Assembly: GCA_022578605.1 (NCBI GenBank)
Contig: MU394056.1
Coordinates: 930,001 to 994,000, forward strand
Origin: Camillea tinctor
Taxonomy: Eukaryota > Ascomycota > Sordariomycetes > Xylariales > Xylariaceae
Direction of reading: 5' to 3'
DNA length: 64,000 bases
Positions 1 through 11,300 of this stretch are shown in pieces. The translations under genes and the position numbers were made by a program. The notes beneath the pieces are model-generated. The model was not told the origin of the DNA and searched no databases. It saw only the letters and a list, made by a program, of their open reading frames with translations. Numbering within the stretch: the stretch's first letter is position 1; each line of letters begins with the position of its first letter.

Positions 1-780
1 CGACTAGCGCGGGAACAAGCCGAAGCAAGCGGAGGCGGAGGCACCGCTGCCACCGCCATCAGCGACAACGGCGCACTTGTGGAGCTGCTCGTAGGCTCGT
101 ACCTGGAGATGGTGCGGCCAATCTCGTTCAAGGTGCGGACGCGGCAGCCGCTCAAGATTGTGTTCGACACGTGGGTGGAGCAGCAGGTGAAGCGGGCCGG
201 GGTAGAGGCGCGGGCGGTGCTGCAGGACATGTTCTTCACGTGGAAGGGCAGCCGGGTGTACCCGCACACGACGCTGGAGACGCTCAACATCTGCCCCGAC
301 GCCGACGGCAACCTGTACCCGTCGTGGCGCGACCGGCCCGACGGCTTCCAGGACCGCAAGGTCTACTTCGAGGCCTGGACCCGCGACCTGTACGACCGCT
401 GGCAGCACGACAAGGAGCAAAAGCGCCGCTTCGAGCTCGGCGAGTGGGACTGCGGCGAGGAGTCCGACAGCGCCGGTAACGGCAGCGGGGGCGATAGCGG
501 AGCCGCGGGGTCGAGGGCCTCGGCCGCGGCGGAGGAGCAGCCCCCCGCCGAGACGCGCATCCGGGTCATCTTCAAGGCCAAGAACTTGCCGGCTAAGAAC
601 GCAACGCTGCGGTCTAGCACCACCGTGGCGATGATGGTCAAGGTCTTCCGCAAGCTGGCTAAGGTGCCCCCCGAGCAGGAGGTCAAGCTGATGTTCGACG
701 GCGAGATCCTCGACGACGACATGACCGTTGAGGAGGCGGATATCGGTGACATGGACTCGGTCGAGGTGCATATTCGCTGA
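1..780 (+). CDS. Rad60/Esc2/NIP45-like protein with SUMO-like domains, 3' part only
   Basis: The reading frame is open from the first base of the window, so the true start lies to the left; the first possible start inside it is only a GTG at 79. The visible 259 residues contain two ubiquitin/SUMO-like folds. The first runs from about the GSYLEMVRPISFKVR segment to NICPDADG. The second is C-terminal, from TRIRVIFKAK to the end, with the typical EVKLMFDGEILDDDMTVEEA core and a final DSVEVHIR strand. A low-complexity Gly/Ser/Ala linker separates them. Tandem SUMO-like domains at the C terminus are the hallmark of the Rad60/Esc2/NIP45 genome-stability family, which binds SUMO-pathway enzymes. There is no C-terminal GG, so it is not itself a conjugated modifier. 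GC content is clearly higher than in the following spacer. The family call is from motifs; the missing N-terminal part would settle it. Confidence 0.75.
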   Translation, partial: RLAREQAEASGGGGTAATAISDNGALVELLVGSYLEMVRPISFKVRTRQPLKIVFDTWVEQQVKRAGVEARAVLQDMFFTWKGSRVYPHTTLETLNICPDADGNLYPSWRDRPDGFQDRKVYFEAWTRDLYDRWQHDKEQKRRFELGEWDCGEESDSAGNGSGGDSGAAGSRASAAAEEQPPAETRIRVIFKAKNLPAKNATLRSSTTVAMMVKVFRKLAKVPPEQEVKLMFDGEILDDDMTVEEADIGDMDSVEVHIR

Positions 781-1452
781 CTAACCTAAGTGCCTTTTTC
801 GCATTATATATGTGTGTATACATGTATACGGTTACTATTACTGTTACGGTACCCGGCTAATTCGAGAAGAGGGTGAACGAGGAAGGACAACAGAGTTTGC
901 GAGATGCAAGGACTCGAGCACCTAGGTAATTTATTATAATCTCGGTATGAGGAATCATCAGGGCGGATGGATGAAGGGATGGACAAGAATACAGACCATT
1001 GACAAAAAGGGGGGGGGAGTAGTTTAAGGGGCAAGGGGAGGGGTTGCGGCGTTTACGAAGCAAAAGTCTTTTTTTTTGTTGCTTTTCGTGTAGGTTTTAT
1101 AGGTATAATGGCGTAGTTCGTGATACCCTTAAAAAAAGATGTTTAAATCGTAAAGTAATATCTGTAGCCCGACTCGGATGTAAGTAAGCTCAAGTCATTG
1201 GTTTGTTCTTATTTTATTTTATTTTCTTCATTCAATCAACTCTATCGAATCCCACGGGGACGGAGAAAAAGCTGCCTCATGTGGGATAATACATCTTTAA
1301 ACAAACAAAACTCCTTGGACACCTTAACTCCCTTCCCCGTCCCCTCCTTTTTCCCCAGTGTATATATGTGGCGTGACATCAGATAGCAAATTGCGTATTG
1401 GAGCTGAGCTTAACGCTCTCTCCTTTGATCCCCCTACGGATTCAAAAGACAT
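781..1452. other. convergent 3' spacer
   Basis: A gene-free stretch between two converging genes. It is AT-rich, with homopolymer runs (G run near 1010, T run near 1067, A run near 1130) and no convincing ORF or RNA gene. It presumably holds both 3' UTRs and polyadenylation signals. Confidence 0.7.
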
Positions 1453-2600
1453 CTAGAATCTTTCCTTCATTCTCGAAGACACGGTCCTGAGGTTGTTGTA
1501 TACCTTGCCGGGGGGCTTGCCCAGAATCAAGCTCACCACGCTTTCTCTTGCGATCTTGATATTCTTGTACGCTGTTCCATCAATGCGTGTTAGTCAACCG
1601 AAACCTGGCGATTCTCCTAAACCACCGGGCATAATCTTGCGCTCTTTATGAGCAGGGGAAAACAAGAAGCACTCACCTCCCAGAATGTGTATCTTAGAGT
1701 CGGCGACCACTACCCGCGTCTTAGAGGTGTTCTCAATAGCGAATTTTGTCTTTTTGGGGAGGCCATGGTGTTAGCATGTGTCTTTTATCCAGCTCCTCTC
1801 CTCCAATCCGCATCCCGAATAGAAAATCTCACCTTGCCCTGGTTTCCACAGATTCGGCCAATGGCACGGGCCAGGTGGTCGCCGGTCAAGGTCTTGACGT
1901 CCTTAACCTCAAAAGTCTCAATGAATAGCTCGTCCATGCGCAGGAGGGCTATGGCGTCGTCGATGTCGAAGCCATAACTAAAGGCGGTGATGAAATCGGC
2001 GCCCTTCTGCAGGGCCGAGGTGTCGGTTGTGTGCTTCGATGTGCGCAGCTCTACACGCTTATTCTTCACGTTCATCCTGTTTTTGGCCTCATGTTGTTAG
2101 TAAGACAAAGAGGTTCCGTGCAGAAGAAGTTGTTTTCGTAGATCCTTGGTTGTGTGTGTGTGTCCATACCGTACTTGCAGCTTGAGATGTTCGACGAGCG
2201 GCGTGTATATCTTGATCCAGTTGTTCTTGAGCGGGGTGAAGCGATGTGGTGGGATTGGGCATTTGCGAGTCTGTATGTGAACTGCGAGGTCCTAGAGTTG
2301 CAAGATAGGTTAGCGAAGAGTTGAGGTAGGGGGTAAGGGCAGGAATAGAGGAGTAGAGGGGCGTACTGTGTTCTGAATAGGAGCGAATCTAGGTTTGTTC
2401 TCCTCATCTATCACCATATCTTCTTCTCCTCCTACACGGGGGGGTTGTAAAGCGCCCGCATCTTCCGGCAAGTCGTTCATTCCCTCGAGCGCAAATTCAT
2501 CGTCGGCATTCGTCTTGGGAACTGTGGTATTACCCAACTGGATATCCCCAAACTGTGTTTGTTCTTGCTGCTGCTTGAGCGGTGCTGTAGGTGCCGGCAT
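1453..2600 (-). CDS. PNO1: Pno1/Dim2 KH-domain ribosome assembly factor
   Basis: Pno1 (yeast Dim2) is a KH-domain RNA-binding factor of the pre-40S particle. It is needed for 18S rRNA processing and recruits the Dim1 dimethylase. Five exons can be joined in frame: 2600-2367, 2291-2170, 2076-1833, 1749-1677 and 1571-1453, giving 263 residues. Diagnostic segments are RKCPIPPHRFTPLKNNW and IKIYTPLVEHLKLQVRMNV, then VELRTSKHT, DALQKGADF-type KH sequence (here ALQKGADFITAFSYGFDI), DHLARAIGRICGNQGK (the KH GxxG-type loop) and the C-terminal SLILGKPPGKVYNNLR. Splice sites are GTACGC, GTATGG, GTGAGA and GTGAGT donors with TAG/CAG/AAG acceptors. The first about 80 residues are an acidic, Gln-rich, poorly conserved tail. 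It shares a 624 bp divergent promoter region with the mitochondrial gene starting at 3225. Confidence 0.95.
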
Positions 2601-3224
2601 ATTGTGGCGATTCTGTGGTAAGTTCGTTGATAAACGTGATATCGGCTTTGGTGATAATTTTATGGTGGAGTTTCCCGGTTTTTTTTTTTTTTTAATAGAG
2701 ATTATCAGATTCGAGTGTTTAAAAATGGAAAATAAAAAAATAAAAAACCAATTGCCATTCCCAGACTTTTGGTGGGCTGTCTTGGTTTATCGATAAGATA
2801 AAACAGATCTTCATCTTCAAGCGGCACAGTAGAAAGTGAGCTAGAAAGTGGGGTGATTTGAGTCTTAGCTTTGAGTTTACACAAGGTTACATGGGTCCAC
2901 ACTAAGCAACCCCCCTGTTGGTTAGGTTAGAAAATCTACCAATGACGATTTTTTGCTGCAAACGAAATCCTGAACCAGAAATTCATGCTTTGATTTCCCC
3001 CTCCAAAGTCATTCCCTCTTTTTTCTTAACAAACCTACATAAAAGCAAAAAACCTTGGGTCGATTGGGTTCAATCGATGAACCTCTCCAGTCCAAATTTC
3101 TTTCTATTTAACTAGCTATACCAACACTATCTCAAAGCTGTCGATTTTGGGGGATTGGATTGGGAATGAATCGAGAAAGGAGGTCGGATTAGCACTGGTC
3201 ATTTCATCATGAGCTGCTCGTGCG
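2601..3224. promoter_or_regulatory. shared divergent promoter region PNO1/MDM31
   Basis: This 624 bp stretch separates two divergent start codons. It has a T tract at 2680-2694 and an A/T-rich tract near 2730. An inverted repeat (GGTTCA-atcga-TGAACC) lies at about 3068-3084. No ORF of note. The promoter role follows from position; no specific factor site is claimed. Confidence 0.5.
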
Positions 3225-5609
3225 ATGTCTGCAGTTAGGTCGTCCCTCTCCTGGCCGGGACGCCATGCCTGGCGATCTCTTTATGAGTCGCTAGATTACT
3301 TCACCGCGAGATCTCACCCCAAGACCAAGATCAAGAACCCAGCCAACAAATTTTGGTCAAATCAGTCCGCTTCTTATTCATCTGCGCCGTATCCGCGGTC
3401 ACCAAGACCTTTCTCATGGTCGTTTCCTCGAGTTCCCATAGCCCGTGCCGCCAATGTACGCCGCAGCTTCTCCTCGGGCGGCCTCCTGCTCGTGGGTCTT
3501 GCGCCAAGCTCTCCTGTAGCTAGCACTGCTGTTGCTACCTGCTCAGCAGCGACAGACTCTACCGTCTTTGGTGGCATACCTCGAACCTCCAATGTTATCA
3601 AGGTAGCGACGCAGGCATGGGTTAGATGCAACCACACAGGTCGTGGTAGAGCTGCACGGGTCCACCGGAGAACAAAGACTTCAAAGTCGCATGCGCAAAA
3701 TGGCCTGCGAGACCCCACGATAGCTGCTCGTATACGGAACCCTACTCCTCCCCAGGCACCTCCCCAGGCACCTCCTCAGGCTACTCCTCAAACTTCCGAT
3801 GCGAAAACCTCCGAAACGAAACCTGTAGACCAAGAGCCAGCATCCGTGACAAAATACTTCCACATGCCTACATTGCCGCACCTACCACATCGACCAACAA
3901 AGGAAGAGTTTTTGGCTGCTGCAAATGGCTTTTGGGAGCGTCTGAAAGTCCGGTTTAAGTGGGTTTCCATTAGAAGCATGCGGCCTTGGAACATTGATGA
4001 ATGGGGTGCTTTCGTCTCCTGGTTCCTGTTTGGGCATCTGGTCTGGATTTTAGTCGGGACTACTACCTTCTTCTCACTCATCATTCTCTCCATCAACACT
4101 GTCTTTGCTCAAGGTAAATAATATCCTAGACCATGTGAATCTTCGGGAAGCTAATCTATCATAGAAACTCTTGCGAAATGGGTTGGGGACTACCTAACTG
4201 AATCTGCTGGGCTGACTGTCATCTTCGAGTCTGCCATCGTCCCCAGATGGAAGGACGGTGTCATATCCTTCAGAAATGTGTTTGTTTCTCGAAGGCCTGG
4301 CCAGGTCGAATCGTCCGTCTCTAAAGGGTCATCCTCAAATGCCGCTGCAGTTGCTGCCGCTGAGCGAGGTACAGAGAAGGAGGGCCAGCCCATTAAGGAA
4401 GACGATGGGAACTATACCCAATTCGATGTTACCCTTAGCACCGTCAATGTTACCCTCTCTTTCGTGAAATGGTGGAACGGCAGAGGTCTTCTCAAGGATG
4501 TTGAGATCAAAGGCGTTCGCGGAGTTATAGATAGGACGTCTGTCAAATGGCCGGACGAATATATCGACCCACTATCATACCGGCATGAACACAATCCTGG
4601 TGACTTCGAGATAGATTCCTTCAAGATGGAGGACCTCCTGGTCACCGTCCACCAACCAAGCGGATTTCGGCCATTCTCTGTCAGCATCTATTCTTGCGAA
4701 CTCCCACAACTACGGAAGCAGTTCTTGTTCTACGACTTCTTATCGGCTAACCACATGTCTGGATCGTATGATGGATCACTCTTCACGATACATCCTCGGC
4801 AAGTCCACGGAGTCGCCGCTGGGCATGAACGCTCCTCGGATCCTCTAGGCGGACCTAATGTATGGAAAAAGTTCAGCCGTCTTCGGATTGATGGACTTAG
4901 AATTGATCATTTGAACCGAGGCGTGGAAGGCCCTTTTGGTTGGATATACGAGGGTAATGTCGACATTGTAGCGGACATCAGATTCCCCGCGGATAGCGAC
5001 GATAGCATCACAAAAGTGATGTCGGAATTTTACGAAAAACTTGAAGATGCGGTCACTTCAAATCGTTACCTGCGCATACTAGAAAATCAAGCCCGTCAAA
5101 CCAGAGCTATCATCAATACCCCTGTTCAGTTACAAACCCACGAAGTGCCAAATGAGGCAGACCCGGCAGCTGTATTATTGGAACCACAGGTCGATGACAG
5201 GTCTTCACTCGCCACCCCATCATCTACAGAGGATGAACCACCGAGATACCTTGTTATGGACCTACGTATCCATTTGAATGACGTGAAAGCTACTGTTCCG
5301 GTCTTCCGGTCCAATTTATCGTATGTCAACCAGGCACTTGTGCGGCCCATCGTTGCATATATCAATGCCAAGCGTACGTATATTCCAATCAGCTGCCGTA
5401 TCGTTAAACGAGCATCCGATTTTGACGGTTCCTGGACTATCTACGACTGTGGTCTCATGGACGATACATCAGCGGAGGTGTACACAGCGTTTGCCCACGA
5501 TGTTGAGGATCAGCAAAGCCGGGTCCGCCGACTCAAAAAGGTTGGATTTTGGACTCTGAGTCTAGCTGTCCATGCCTTATTCATGGGCATGGCAGGGAAC
5601 GTTGTATGA
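3225..5609 (+). CDS. MDM31: Mdm31/Mdm32-family mitochondrial inner membrane protein
   Basis: Mdm31/Mdm32 proteins sit in the mitochondrial inner membrane and are needed for normal mitochondrial shape, nucleoid organisation and lipid (cardiolipin) homeostasis. Two exons, 3225-4113 and 4165-5609, join through a GTAAAT donor and an ATAG acceptor to give 777 residues. The N terminus is Arg/Ser-rich, as expected of a presequence. A Pro-rich linker (repeated PPQA) precedes the first membrane segment at about residues 258-290 (WGAFVSWFLFGHLVWILVG). Then comes the conserved core, including KWVGDYLTESAGLTVIFES, PRWKDGVISFRNVFVSRRPG and FVKWWNGRGLLKDVEIKGV. A second hydrophobic segment ends the protein (FWTLSLAVHALFMGMAG). 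The core matches the family; Mdm31 rather than its paralogue Mdm32 is the likelier assignment but not proven here. Confidence 0.92.
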
Positions 5610-7328
5610 CGCTTCTGATATGATTCTCACGAATTTCCACGTCAAAAAGAAATAAACAAAAAAAGCCAAACCATCGAAAACAATCCCCTCTCTACAGATA
5701 CCCATGGCACACTCATGGATGCATATATCATTGATTATTCAAGGCGTATATAAAATGGCGGGGAGACGGGGGTTTTGAGGTTACCGGTCCGGTCTGCTTT
5801 TAGGGGAAGGGTGGAAATAAAACGGCGCACCTCCATTGCTTTTGTACATATTATCTTTCGGAGGTGAGACTTACACGCATCACACGCGGAGAGGGAAGGG
5901 GGTCAAAATACAGCAAAATAAAACTTATACCTGGGAAGGGTGAATGGGTGGAAATGGATAGTTGGGAGGTATATGAGGATACCTTGGCATTTCTTAACCC
6001 AAATCACTATTGTTTTGTTTTGTTCTTTGAAAGGGAGTTCATAGGCGCAGGGAAACTGAAACGGACGAACGGATGGATGGATGGACGGTTCGGTCAGAGT
6101 CGGAAATACCCCTCTATCCCCCAAATCGTCTTACTTTTACGTACATAGCATAGTAATCTATGTGTAGCATATATCATATACAAGAACACGAATAAGGCCC
6201 CCGAAGAAGAAAAGGAAATAAGAGAAAAGGGGAAGAAACGGAAAAGATTCTACACTATAAAAAATCCATCAACGAGTATCTTTGGAGTTAAATATGCGTC
6301 TTGTGTGTGCAGTCACATAATAACATACTGCTGGCTTACCTACCTACCTACCTGGCTAATTTATTATCAAACTGCCCTTTACGCCGTGGATACATCACTT
6401 ATGTGAGGAAAGGAGGCAATGGACGAAGTGAAAATACCGCTATCAGATAGGCAGGTAGTTGGTTTTACACAATAGGTTGTATAAGTGTGGATAGGGGTTC
6501 ATTACATAGGTGGATGTAGTGAGAGAGAGAGAAAAAAGGGGGGAGGGAAAGCAGGGTAGCCAGTCCCTAGGGCCATGCTTGAAAATATTGTAGAGTATAC
6601 CTTATATTCGTACCAAGGTTTACCATCTACCCGTCAATTTATAACACAAAATCGAGAGGCCTCAGCAAAATGTATACTGTTAGCTACTTCTTCCAAGCCA
6701 ACTGAAGAGTCTATTTTTCTAATTTGAAAAAAAAACCATGTTTTTTGCACGTCGCTATCTACGTCTATTCTTCCATCACGTCTAGCCTTTTTGTCTTTTT
6801 TTCTTATCTCCTGGGCGTATTTGGTCTTGCAATGACGCTAGATTATTCGATTATTACCAGATGGCGTAAAACAAAGTCCAGCAACTCATCCCACTGTAAG
6901 CAAATCCTGGTTATCAAAGTCTCTTTTATATGTCCCCGCACCCTAGTTTAACCATGGTACCAGACCTCTTCCTACTTTGGAGGGCTAACTGAAATCATAG
7001 CATGGCGGTATGAACAATCGTCAACCCCTATGCCATGGAATTCGTGACCCTCGTTCGCCATTACCAGTCAAATATTCGGAACCTGGAGCCTATGCCCACG
7101 GCGTCAATACTTAGTTTCAACAAGGCCGTCAGGAACCGGCTCTTAGAGGCCTGTTGAGACAGTCTTCCGAGAGCCGAAGCGGCTGATGGTAAGGCGTCGT
7201 GATAAAAATAACCATGATGGGATATGGGATCCCATTCGGTCGTTCACATGAAGTCATCACTAGCCAATTGTCAGTAATTCCTTTCTTCTTCTTCTTCTTT
7301 TTTTTTCTTTTGGTTAAGACTGTGATGC
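5610..7328. other. convergent spacer, 1.7 kb
   Basis: No supported gene between the two convergent genes. The stretch is AT-rich, with a short TACC tetranucleotide run at 6337-6352, GATGGATGGATGG near 6070, and several T/A tracts. The ORFs present are short and have no coding character. Confidence 0.65.
6337..6352. repeat. TACC microsatellite
   Basis: Four tandem TACC units. The same tetranucleotide recurs in several other spacers of this window. Confidence 0.8.
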
Positions 7329-8303
7329 TTACTCTCCAAAGGTCTCCTCGTCGTATGCGCCAGTGTCCACCGTGTTGGCTCGGTTGGTGACCAAGGCGGC
7401 CTTAGTCTTCTGGGCCTTAGTCTTCTTGCCTCCCTTTTCGGCGGCCTTTTCCTCCTTCATCTTCTCGTTACCGACGGCGGTAAGGGTAGTGGAGATCTTC
7501 TTGATCTGGTCACTAGGCAGGTCCTTGACTAACTGCTTAGTGAACTCCTGGAGGAACAAGGTGTAGTGGGCCTTCTTGTAGTTGTTTCCGATAATCGGAA
7601 CCATGATGTTTCGCAGGTTCTCAAACTGGGTCTTGGTCTGGGGGTTGAACAAAGGCAGGGAAGCGATGTCGATGGTCTTAGTCGGGTCCTTGGGGTCAAT
7701 GGGGACAGCAGAGCCAGCAGTAGCCGTTTTACGGCCTCCGGTGTTCAGGCTGAGCCCAGCATCACCAAAGAGGTCTTCGGCGTGCTTCAAGTCAGACTCT
7801 TTCTCGGTGCGCCGCAATCGCTCCCTACGCTGCGCCTCGGTCTCGTCGCTATCGCTCTCGTCGCCGTCGGCCAGACGGCGGGCCCTCTCCGCTTTGTGCT
7901 CAGCTATCCGCTGAGCCTTAGACTTCTTATTCGCAGCAGCGTCGTCGTCAGCCTTTTCCTTCGCTTCGGCGGCCTTCTTGGCCTTCTCGCGCTCGACCTC
8001 AGAGTCTTCGGCAGCATCCCACGACTCTAGAACCTAAGTAAGGGTAGGTGTCATTAGTAATAGTAACAGGGGCGAGGCGAGTGCAGGTGGGAGACATGTC
8101 TCTCGAGAGCTTACATCACTGTCGTCACCTTCTTCATCGTCAAACTTGCTGCGGCGTTGCGCACCGACAGGCGGAGAAGAAGGAGGGGTGGCCTCCTCCT
8201 CTTCGTCATCTACACGGAGGGAAGTTGGTGAGCATACTTCATATAGATGGGTGGATGGATAGATGGACGGTGATGGCTTACCCCACTGCTTCTTAGGAGG
8301 CAT
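7329..8303 (-). CDS. HCR1: translation initiation factor eIF3 subunit j (Hcr1)
   Basis: eIF3j is the loosely bound eIF3 subunit that contacts the 40S decoding centre, helps mRNA recruitment and acts in termination and recycling. Three exons, 8303-8282, 8209-8115 and 8033-7329, give 273 residues, close to the family's usual length. The first exon is only 22 nt and encodes MPPKKQW. The joined start (MPPKKQWDDEEEE) and the acidic SWDAAEDSE segment are typical of the family. A lysine-rich helix and the conserved HAEDLFGDAGL follow, then a helical core containing LPLFNPQTKTQFENLRN and ALFLQEF-like sequence (here YTLFLQEFTKQLVKDL). The C terminus is shortened (DEETFGE) relative to the acidic aromatic tail of many homologues. 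Donors are GTAAGC for both introns, acceptors TAG. It converges on the mitochondrial gene to its left. Confidence 0.93.
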
Positions 8304-11300
8304 AATAGCGGTTCTAAGGCTGATTTGTTATTTTAACTAACAAGCGATAGGTATTGCCGGTAGTTTGTGTTTGTCGGTAAACCAGGAGAGAAGCGAGAAC
8401 GATCCTCACTAGATCAGTGATTTAAGATAGTGATGCAGGTGGGTAGCGGAGGGAGTCACAAAGGGCTGGAATAATTGAAATTTAAAATGTTCCGAAAAAG
8501 TTTTGTGTTGGACTTTTAGTAGGGGGACTTTAGCTAGAGAAAACTTATTGGGCACGAAAAATAGCTCCCTTTGCCTAAAACCACCTCAAAAAAAAACTAA
8601 GGTTAGTGGGGTAAAGGGGGAGGAAGAAGGGGGGAAGAGGTTCTTTAGAGTTCTATGTGTGTACCTAATGCAATGTACAAAAAACTATCGAGTCAAACTT
8701 TCTTTTTTTTTCTCCTTTGTCCTTCTTTCCTCTAACCCACATACTTTGGACTTTAGACTTTGCTGGTGCCAGGGGTTCCCGTACTACACTGCACTCTGCT
8801 AGGTACCAAGACGCAAGGGTCATGATTATTAAGCGCGGGGCATTTTTATCTTGGTTCAATCGATTTCTATTTCCATTTCTTATCGATCTATTCACTGACG
8901 TCAATTAGAATAAAATAGTAGGTACATACCGACAAGTCCATCAACAATACTTACATTGGAACGTTGATACTATCTGCTGACCATACATCCATGTAGGTAT
9001 GTATGCATTACATAATATGTACAGTCAATACATTTATTCTCTGCCTTCTCCATTCGCTCTATAAATATGCACTATACACAATGTATCTATATTTATTGTC
9101 TTGTACAACCCAGCCTGTAACTAACATACTCCATGCGGACGTACGTATGTTGTATGTAATTAATATTTTTTGGCGGCTAGTCACATGTATGTATGTCAAT
9201 CGACACTGGTTAATGTATACATTGCAGTTCAATGCTATAGATGATTCCGCGACTCTCTCGTCATATAACCTCCCTACATATTATACGTGATGTTCAATTA
9301 CCAAAGCTATACGCCCCAATGCACCCGGGTTCAACAATGCTTAGCGAAGAACTTTGAATTATTACCACTAAAGCCCATGTCAACTTTTAAGGCCTGGTTG
9401 ATTCCCGATCGAGCCATTGTACACACCGTGGGCATAAGAATTCCTTTTTATTGAACAGGCCACACCATAAGGCTATCGACCCACCTAGCCATACCTACCT
9501 CTATTTTAGGGGGAGAGTTTTAAGGGGACCCAAACAAAAATAAACATATAATCAGACTCCCTTCACAATTGCCATACACACAAGCCAAATAGATAAAAAG
9601 AAGTATAGATGTCTGGCACCAAAGGTGGACATTCTACCAACGGCGGATTCAACAGCACCCGAGGAGGACACCAAGGAGGAGGTGGACACCATACCAACAC
9701 AAGTGTCTCTATTAGCTCCAGCGGCCTGAGTACCCCGCGGGCGTATTACTATCTGATTCACTGGTAGGGATTACACATATAAACATATGCGACCTATTCT
9801 AGTTGAAATGGAAAGATGTTTCAATCGAGCGTCAACTCGTCTATTTCCCAGTGATGAGTAAATATTGCTAATTTTTGAGTTTAGGTGGACAGCCTGCTCA
9901 GAAATGATGTGTTCGGGGAATATATAGGGGCAAGAAATCATGCTATATGTTTGGAAGATGAGCAGTGTCAAGAGCCTCTGAGTACAGCACGATTAGGAAG
10001 GAGAAAGTAGAATCTCGAGGTCCTTCATAGTCTAGTGAAATAACCAGGACGGGCACTCCTATATATATTAACTAGATGCTATGCGGAAATTATTCCAAGC
10101 CAAGCCCCCCCTGCCCCGGAGCCCGGTCCTGGGTCTAGGTTCGGCTCCCCCGACAACCGACAACCGACGATACGGGATGTCGAAGCGGGAGGTATACAAA
10201 ATCTGTATTTCTACCTATCTTGCCTATCCTGTCCCATCCGTCCGTCTTACACCGACTATATCTCTTGCCTAGTGAAATACCTAGGTAATTATTTAGATAT
10301 TCGGAATCACGCCACGAAGGTTCTCCCTTCGACCCTTTTCGCCATCGAATAACATACCACCACGATGACATCCCGGGATGTTCGGGGACCTACCTTCTCA
10401 TCTCCCTCCATCATCCTTCCCGACATCTAGAACCTCATCGTCGTTGTCGTTGTTGCCATGATGGCAAAAGCTCCTACGCCACCTGCCTACTTGCTGTTCG
10501 TGTTGGTAGTCGGGAAACGGTGAAACACACAGGAACACGCCAACGAAACCCATGAGCCCATTTTCCTCATCCATTACGCAGCTACCCGCGTCCAGTGGTG
10601 CCAGGCAGCAGGACAAGGCGGGTTTCGCGGGCCGGCTGCTTGCAACGGTTACGCGCAGACGGGATAGGCTTGGCTTGAAATTATAATAGCTAGCACGGCT
10701 GTGCCCTCCGCGGAAGTACATATTTCACGGACGGGTGAATTTGTGACGTCGGCCAAAGCGACTTTGTAAATGGGTATAGCCAACAGAACAGTCCTTAAAA
10801 CATGGCAATGGGTTCAACGGCCTAGCATAGGGAGTACAGAATACCCCTATGCTTATTTTAAAGTCGATGGACTATGATTTGACATAGATAGGACATACTA
10901 GTATCATCGACTTTGATTCTGGACGCTTCATGCTGTACTAGATCGCGACCTAGATATTTGTACGGATCGGTGTAGGTTATACAAGAGCCAGTAGGCAAAT
11001 AAGAATAGAAGATAGGTACATGTGCACCCCCCTAGTGTTAATAGTTGCTTCAGCTTGGTGTCATCATTTATTATTACCCTTCTCGCACGTAATAGATGTT
11101 CTTTAGAAGATCGATATGAGGATTTCTTTCTACGAGAATAGTAGTTTGTTTGTTAGTAGCCAGCATAAAGTCCTATTATATATAACCCGCCTAATACGGT
11201 GAATCTATAGCCATTATCATATATTAGCATGAAAATAGAAGTACTAAGCACCTGGATTTCGGGTTTATATCAACAATAGCGTTTTATAATCCTATACGAA

